A stretch of DNA of 64,000 bases, taken from contig NC_041394.2 of the NCBI RefSeq assembly GCF_900747795.2, positions 342,706,630 to 342,770,629 on the forward strand, written 5' to 3'. A model generated the notes under the pieces. It was not told the DNA's origin. It searched no databases and saw nothing but the letters and a program-made list of their open reading frames with translations. Below are positions 59,930 through 64,000 of the stretch, one piece after another. A program made the translations under genes and the position numbers. Origin of the DNA: Erpetoichthys calabaricus. Lineage: Eukaryota; Chordata; Cladistia; Polypteriformes; Polypteridae. Numbering within the stretch: position 1 is the first letter of the stretch; every line of letters starts with the position of its first letter.

Positions 59930-60345
59930 ATAGAAAGGTTTTGACCCCTTTGAGATTTCCCTGGATTTCTGCATTAATTCATCATAACAATGTGGTCTGA
60001 TCTTCAATTTATGCTCTAATATCAGGCAAGCACAGTCGTCTTAAACTAATAACACACAAACAATTGGACAACTTTTTGTCCTGAACACATCATTTAAATG
60101 TTCACAATCCCTGCCGGGAACCTTCTGTCTTTACAGACTGGTTGATCCTTCTTTAGCAGTAATGGCCTCCACCAAACCTTTTGTGTAGCTGCTGATCAGC
60201 CTTGAATTTGAGCCTATTCCTCCTTTCCAAACTCTGTCAGTTCCTTTATCCCCGAGAGCTCTTTTCTGATCAGTTCTCTTTAGGTCAAGCCACAGCATCT
60301 CGTGTCTCTTGGACCATTCCAGAACAACAATTTCCTTATGTTTTA
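59930..60345. mobile_element. Tc1-like transposon end fragment
   Basis: tatagaaaggttttgacccc then tcataacaatgtggtctgat, cacacaaacaattgga and agcagtaatggcctccacca is the terminal and C-terminal coding region (antisense) of a Tc1 family. The transposase core and the other end are absent. Confidence 0.82.
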
Positions 60346-60424
60346 AACCTTTCTTTTTGATTTCTTCATTTTTTTTGCCTCATTCCCTTTGCTAAGCTTT
60401 TACTATCCTGATATTTTTCTTTCA

Positions 60425-61395
60425 GATTTCTTATTAATAATATGGCCAATGATTTTGAGATTTTTGTCCCTCAGGGTTCAGTGCAAGGGCTACTGCTATT
60501 TTAAATATATAAATAATTTAGATAGGAATATAAATAACAAACTGGTGAAATTTGCAGATGACTCTAAGATAGGTGGATTGGCAGATAATCGAGACTCTGT
60601 TGAATCATCACAGAGTGACTTGGGCAGCATTCAGGCTCAGGCAGATGGAATTTAATGTCAGTAAATGTAAAGTATTACACTTAGGAAGGAAACATGTTAG
60701 GTTTGAATACACAATGGGAGCTCTGAAAATCAAAAGCATACCTTATGAGAAGGATTTAGGAGTCATAATGGACTTGGCACTATCAACTACCAGATGGTGT
60801 TCAGTAGCCATTAAGAAGGTAACAGAATGTCAGGTTATATAGCACCTTGATGTGTGGAGTACAAGTCACAGGAGGTTCTGCTGAAGCTTTATAACACACT
60901 GGTGAGGCCTCATCTGGAGTACTGGGTGCAGTTTGGGTCTCCAAGCTCCAAAAAACAATATATCAGCACTAAAATAAGTCTAGAGAAGAGCGACTAGGCT
61001 GATTCTAGACATGAGAGGTGTGAGTTATCAGAAAAGATTAGAAGACTTCAATCTTTTCAGTTGAAGCAAATGCAGATTAAGAGGAGGCTTGAATGAAGTG
61101 TTTAAAATCATGAAAGTAATTAGGGCAGTGGCCAGGCTGTTACCTTTAAAAAGAGTTCAACAAGAACACGAGGACACGGTTGGAAACTTGCTAAGGGGAA
61201 GTTTTGCATTAACGTTTAGAGAGATTTTCTCCCCACAGAGAACCACAGATATATGGAATAAGTGACCAGGTAGTGTGTTGGAGAGTAAGACTTTAGGGAC
61301 ATTCAAAGCTAGAATTAATGTTGCTTTAGAGAAATTAGGTGGACCAGATTGGCGGGGTTTGTTGGACTGAATGGCCTGTTTTATCACCTTTTTTG
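60425..61395 (+). mobile_element. CR1-type LINE, 3' half, decayed
   Basis: In shifting frames: motif B remnant GSVQGLLLF, KLVKFADDSKIGGLADNRDS (motif C intact), MEFNVSKCKVLHLGRKHVRF and YEKDLGVIMDLALS. These are followed by fragments matching LYNTLVRPHLEYWVQFGSP and a 3' part ending tggactgaatggcctgtttt. At least three frameshifts or stops are seen. The tail repeat (seen at 12.8 kb for this family) is missing. Confidence 0.85.
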
Positions 61396-62799
61396 TACTA
61401 TTTCCAATTTCTGTTTAATGAAAGCAAAATACTTTTTGTAAGACCCTCACTTTGTTTACCTTACCCTTTTCTGCACGAGGAGGGGCTCTCTGGCCTTTAG
61501 ACTTGTATCAAGATAACTCATGCACACTTAGTTTAAGAAACTGAATAATACAATGTGCTGAAAAACCCAAGGATTATAGAAAAATAATATCTGTGTATAT
61601 GATGACAGAGAAGAAAGGACACAGACTGACTAGATATATGTACCAGCGTAACACAGAAGAGGCTGTTTGTTTACAGTACTTGCTATTTAGAGTTGTAATG
61701 TATCTTGGCTAACTTTAAACAATTCTACAATACCAAGGCTTTAAGGAGGATTTCCAATGTTTGCAGTTTTTGCTTTTGTAGTTCCAGGTTCAAGTGGAGG
61801 ACGTTTCTTGCATTAGAGTGCACTCTTTGTCTTTGCTGTGTGTTCCTTTGTTCACAGTGTGCTGTGATGCTGTCTTTCTCACCTCACTGTTTGGCACTTT
61901 GCTGCGCCTTCTGCACCTTTCTGGCACAAGAGTGTAGGTGCTAAAGTTCACTTTTTGAAGTAATGGCTTCTTTTTATTCTTGTCAGACTGTGCTCAATCA
62001 CTTGAACAGAGTTTGGGAAGAGTGGCCCTTAGAGGCAGTTTAGGGTGTCCTGGTCCAAGGCTCTATGGAGAGGAGCTTCCAGGTCAAAGAAAGTTTGTGA
62101 ACTGTTTTCTCCGCAGAGTGTGGATGGCTTCTCACCCTCAAAGAGAGCAAATTGTCAGCTTTGAGCTCACAAAGAGAAAGCATTGTGTGCTTTTTGGCTC
62201 ACCAGAGACAACATTTCGTCATCCTTCAAGTACCAAAAGAGACAGAATAGAGGAATGCAGCTAGATTTAAAAGAAGGGTTTAGCCTCTGGTGATTCGATT
62301 AAAGCTCCTTCCATTTGTAGATTCACGGCCTGCTTATTAGCTCGTTATTTTGTCCATCACAAACAGGCAGGTTCAGGTCTCGGTTACAAGCCTAAAATGA
62401 AGGTCTGTTTGGGTGTTTTGTTTGAAGGAGCCTCTGCAGAGATGTCGGATCAACTCAGATTTACACCTTTGTGTTTAGGTGAAATATTGGGCTGATAATT
62501 AATATGAGCTGAGGCGCAGCCATTGTTTCAGGATTATGGAGTGAGAGGGTGTAGCTGGTGTTCTGCGTCCTTACTAAATTTGCTGTCTTTACAGGTCTTG
62601 TGTGCCAATAAAAATCCTATTTAAATGGGCAATGCCCACCTTGACCTACACAGTCATGAAGTATCTGGTGTTGTGATATAAGCACTTGATGTGCGGCCTG
62701 TGCAGCTCCCCCTCCTTGGCCTGCTGTGGCAGGTGGTCTGTGTGCCTCAGTGACCCCTGTATGATGTCTGGAGATTAGTGCTGCTGACCAGGACTATAA
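61396..62799. other. Unassigned sequence
   Basis: Short frames up to 94 codons (61980-62264), no zinc fingers and no recognisable domain or repeat end. Confidence 0.4.
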
Positions 62800-63937
62800 G
62801 GCCGGCTTTATACTTCACGCAACGCGACGCATGCTGCAGCGGACGCTCCTGCTACACAAGCGTTGTAGTGTTTATACTTGCGCGTGTACTTTACGTAAAT
62901 CTGGAGGAATCCACCAGGTGGCAGTGCGAGATATTATCACGGTGAGAACAGGTTCGGCTTCTCTGTGTTGTGAATTGCCTAGAACATCCATTAAATTCCG
63001 ACGACACCTTACCGCAATATGTTTGAAAAGGATGTTTATTGATTAAATCCAGGGATGTGTCCATTCCAGCAAGCATTGGGCACAAGTGAGAAACAATCCC
63101 TGGACGAGGCCTCAACTCATCGCAAGGTGAATACAAGCACTCACCTACACTAGCGTCAATTTAGCGGCACCAAATCCCCAAATCTGCATATCTTTGGAAG
63201 GAAACTGGAGCACACTGAGGAAACCCAGCAGGAAAACGTAAACTCCAGGCAGGTAATATCAGCGACGTGACTCCCTGCAAAACAGCAGCACTAACACTCT
63301 GCCACTGTGTCACCCCCATGTGTGTAATTATTAACAGTATTCATTATTTAAACGAAATTACTGATTTATCTGTAAAATGTAATATACATACTTTTTCATC
63401 ATGAAAGTGATTTCAAGTATAAATGTAAGGATTCTAAATGTGCAGAGAGTTGGAATATCATACATTTAATGTGCTCAGTGTTCTATTGCTGGCGATCTAC
63501 TGCTGTCAGGACCAGAAGAAGCCCTAGAAAAAAAGACGGCAAAGAAGATGGTACGTGAGACTTTTAAAATGTATTGTGTCATTACGATTGGGAATATGCG
63601 ATCCTTGAATATAAAAGCACCACAAAATACATCTGTATGTTGGCATTTTGCTTCACTACTTTGAACCATTTATCAAATGTTGAAGCGCGCACACCGATCT
63701 CGTAGGGTCCGCAAAGCAGCTTTCTGTCGCATGTAGATAGTAAACAGAGACTCTGACGTCACATTCCAACTTTAGCACACTGCGCCCCCCCGACTTTTTG
63801 ATGGTACTGCAACTCGCGCACACGTCGCGTTAATTTCTGAGGACCTGCTCAGAGGACGCATCAAATGAACACCGAGATCGCGTGGCAGCCATGATGCGGG
63901 TGCGTACGCGTTCTGAGCGTGAAGTATAAACGAGCCC
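62800..63937. mobile_element. Harbinger-like non-autonomous transposon
   Basis: Ends ggccggctttatacttcacgc-type (62800) and gcgtgaagtataaacgagccc-type (63937) match 17 of 21 inverted. Both flanks are TAA (62797-62799, 63938-63940), the 3-bp target type of PIF/Harbinger. The terminal ~100 bp are CpG-rich at each end. No transposase is visible. It carries an old SINE at 63045-63320. Confidence 0.65.
63045..63320 (-). mobile_element. Diverged tRNA SINE copy
   Basis: On the minus strand gggtgacacagtggcagagt (head), ttgcagggagtcac and gtttcctcagtgtgctccag follow the layout of the 4256 family with many changes. It ends near ttgctggaatggacacatcc. It is older than the copies with intact target duplications. 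Confidence 0.7.
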
Positions 63938-63940
63938 TAA

Positions 63941-64000
63941 AGAGTAATGATGGGTGAGACAGATTCGAAAGTTTGTCTTTACACAGAGAAAGCACAGATG
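63941..64000. other. Window end, unassigned
   Basis: Sixty bases with no recognisable feature. Confidence 0.5.

Overview
This is vertebrate nuclear DNA, very probably from a ray-finned fish. The interspersed repeats are fish types: a tRNA-headed SINE ending in GGATGGAT, a second tRNA-like SINE, CR1/L2/Rex1, RTE and L1 LINEs, Tc1-like, hAT, piggyBac, Harbinger-like and Helitron elements, and GATA/TATC tetranucleotide arrays carrying a 'gatatagtgcctttta' spacer. The two host zinc-finger loci have the acidic, lysine-rich N-terminal exon style common in fish. A polypterid (bichir or reedfish) is my best guess for the species. That rests on remembered repeat style, not on a search.

There are two host gene loci. 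(1) A C2H2 zinc-finger gene on the minus strand has a 155-codon N-terminal exon (27511-27046) and an 11-finger terminal exon (12084-10820). Both junctions have consensus splice sites in phase 1, which gives a 576-residue protein. Its ~15 kb intron is almost entirely transposons. (2) A second zinc-finger gene on the plus strand has a CpG-rich promoter with a candidate first exon near 57.6-57.9 kb and an N-terminal coding exon at 59218-59673. Its fingers must lie beyond the window or be lost. A P-element/THAP9-like transposase C-terminal exon (57221-56838, minus) sits just upstream. A further CpG-rich island at 35.4-36.5 kb may mark another promoter but encodes nothing I recognise.

Layout: 0-10.2 kb holds SINE and LINE fragments, a Helitron (3147-3865) carrying a foldback MITE, a compound TATC satellite split by a 561-bp element, an L2-type LINE, and an R4/Dong-like LINE with an inverted duplication. 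10.2-27.5 kb is zinc-finger gene 1; its intron contains a piggyBac, two Tc1-like elements, and a nested stack (Tc1 interrupted by a hAT-like element and by a solo LTR, with target duplications intact), plus CR1/L2 LINEs and SINEs. 27.5-35.3 kb holds SINEs, a Helitron end, a second piggyBac and a 3.06-kb RTE LINE with a 19-bp target duplication. 35.3-45 kb holds the CpG island, a SINE, a minisatellite with ETS/CRE-like units, a 1.6-kb GATA compound satellite and a decayed retrovirus. 45-55.4 kb holds a second RTE copy and a full-length 6.2-kb L1 with a 14-bp target duplication. 55.4-64 kb holds zinc-finger locus 2, more Tc1/CR1 fragments and a Harbinger-like element.

I found no bacterial, CRISPR or operon features and no convincing new multi-gene system. 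The most unusual structures are the nested insertion stack, the near-perfect LINE palindrome, the spacer-organised tetranucleotide satellites, and two LINE copies whose flanking duplications look fresh while their reading frames are dead. All coordinates and repeat matches were read by eye.
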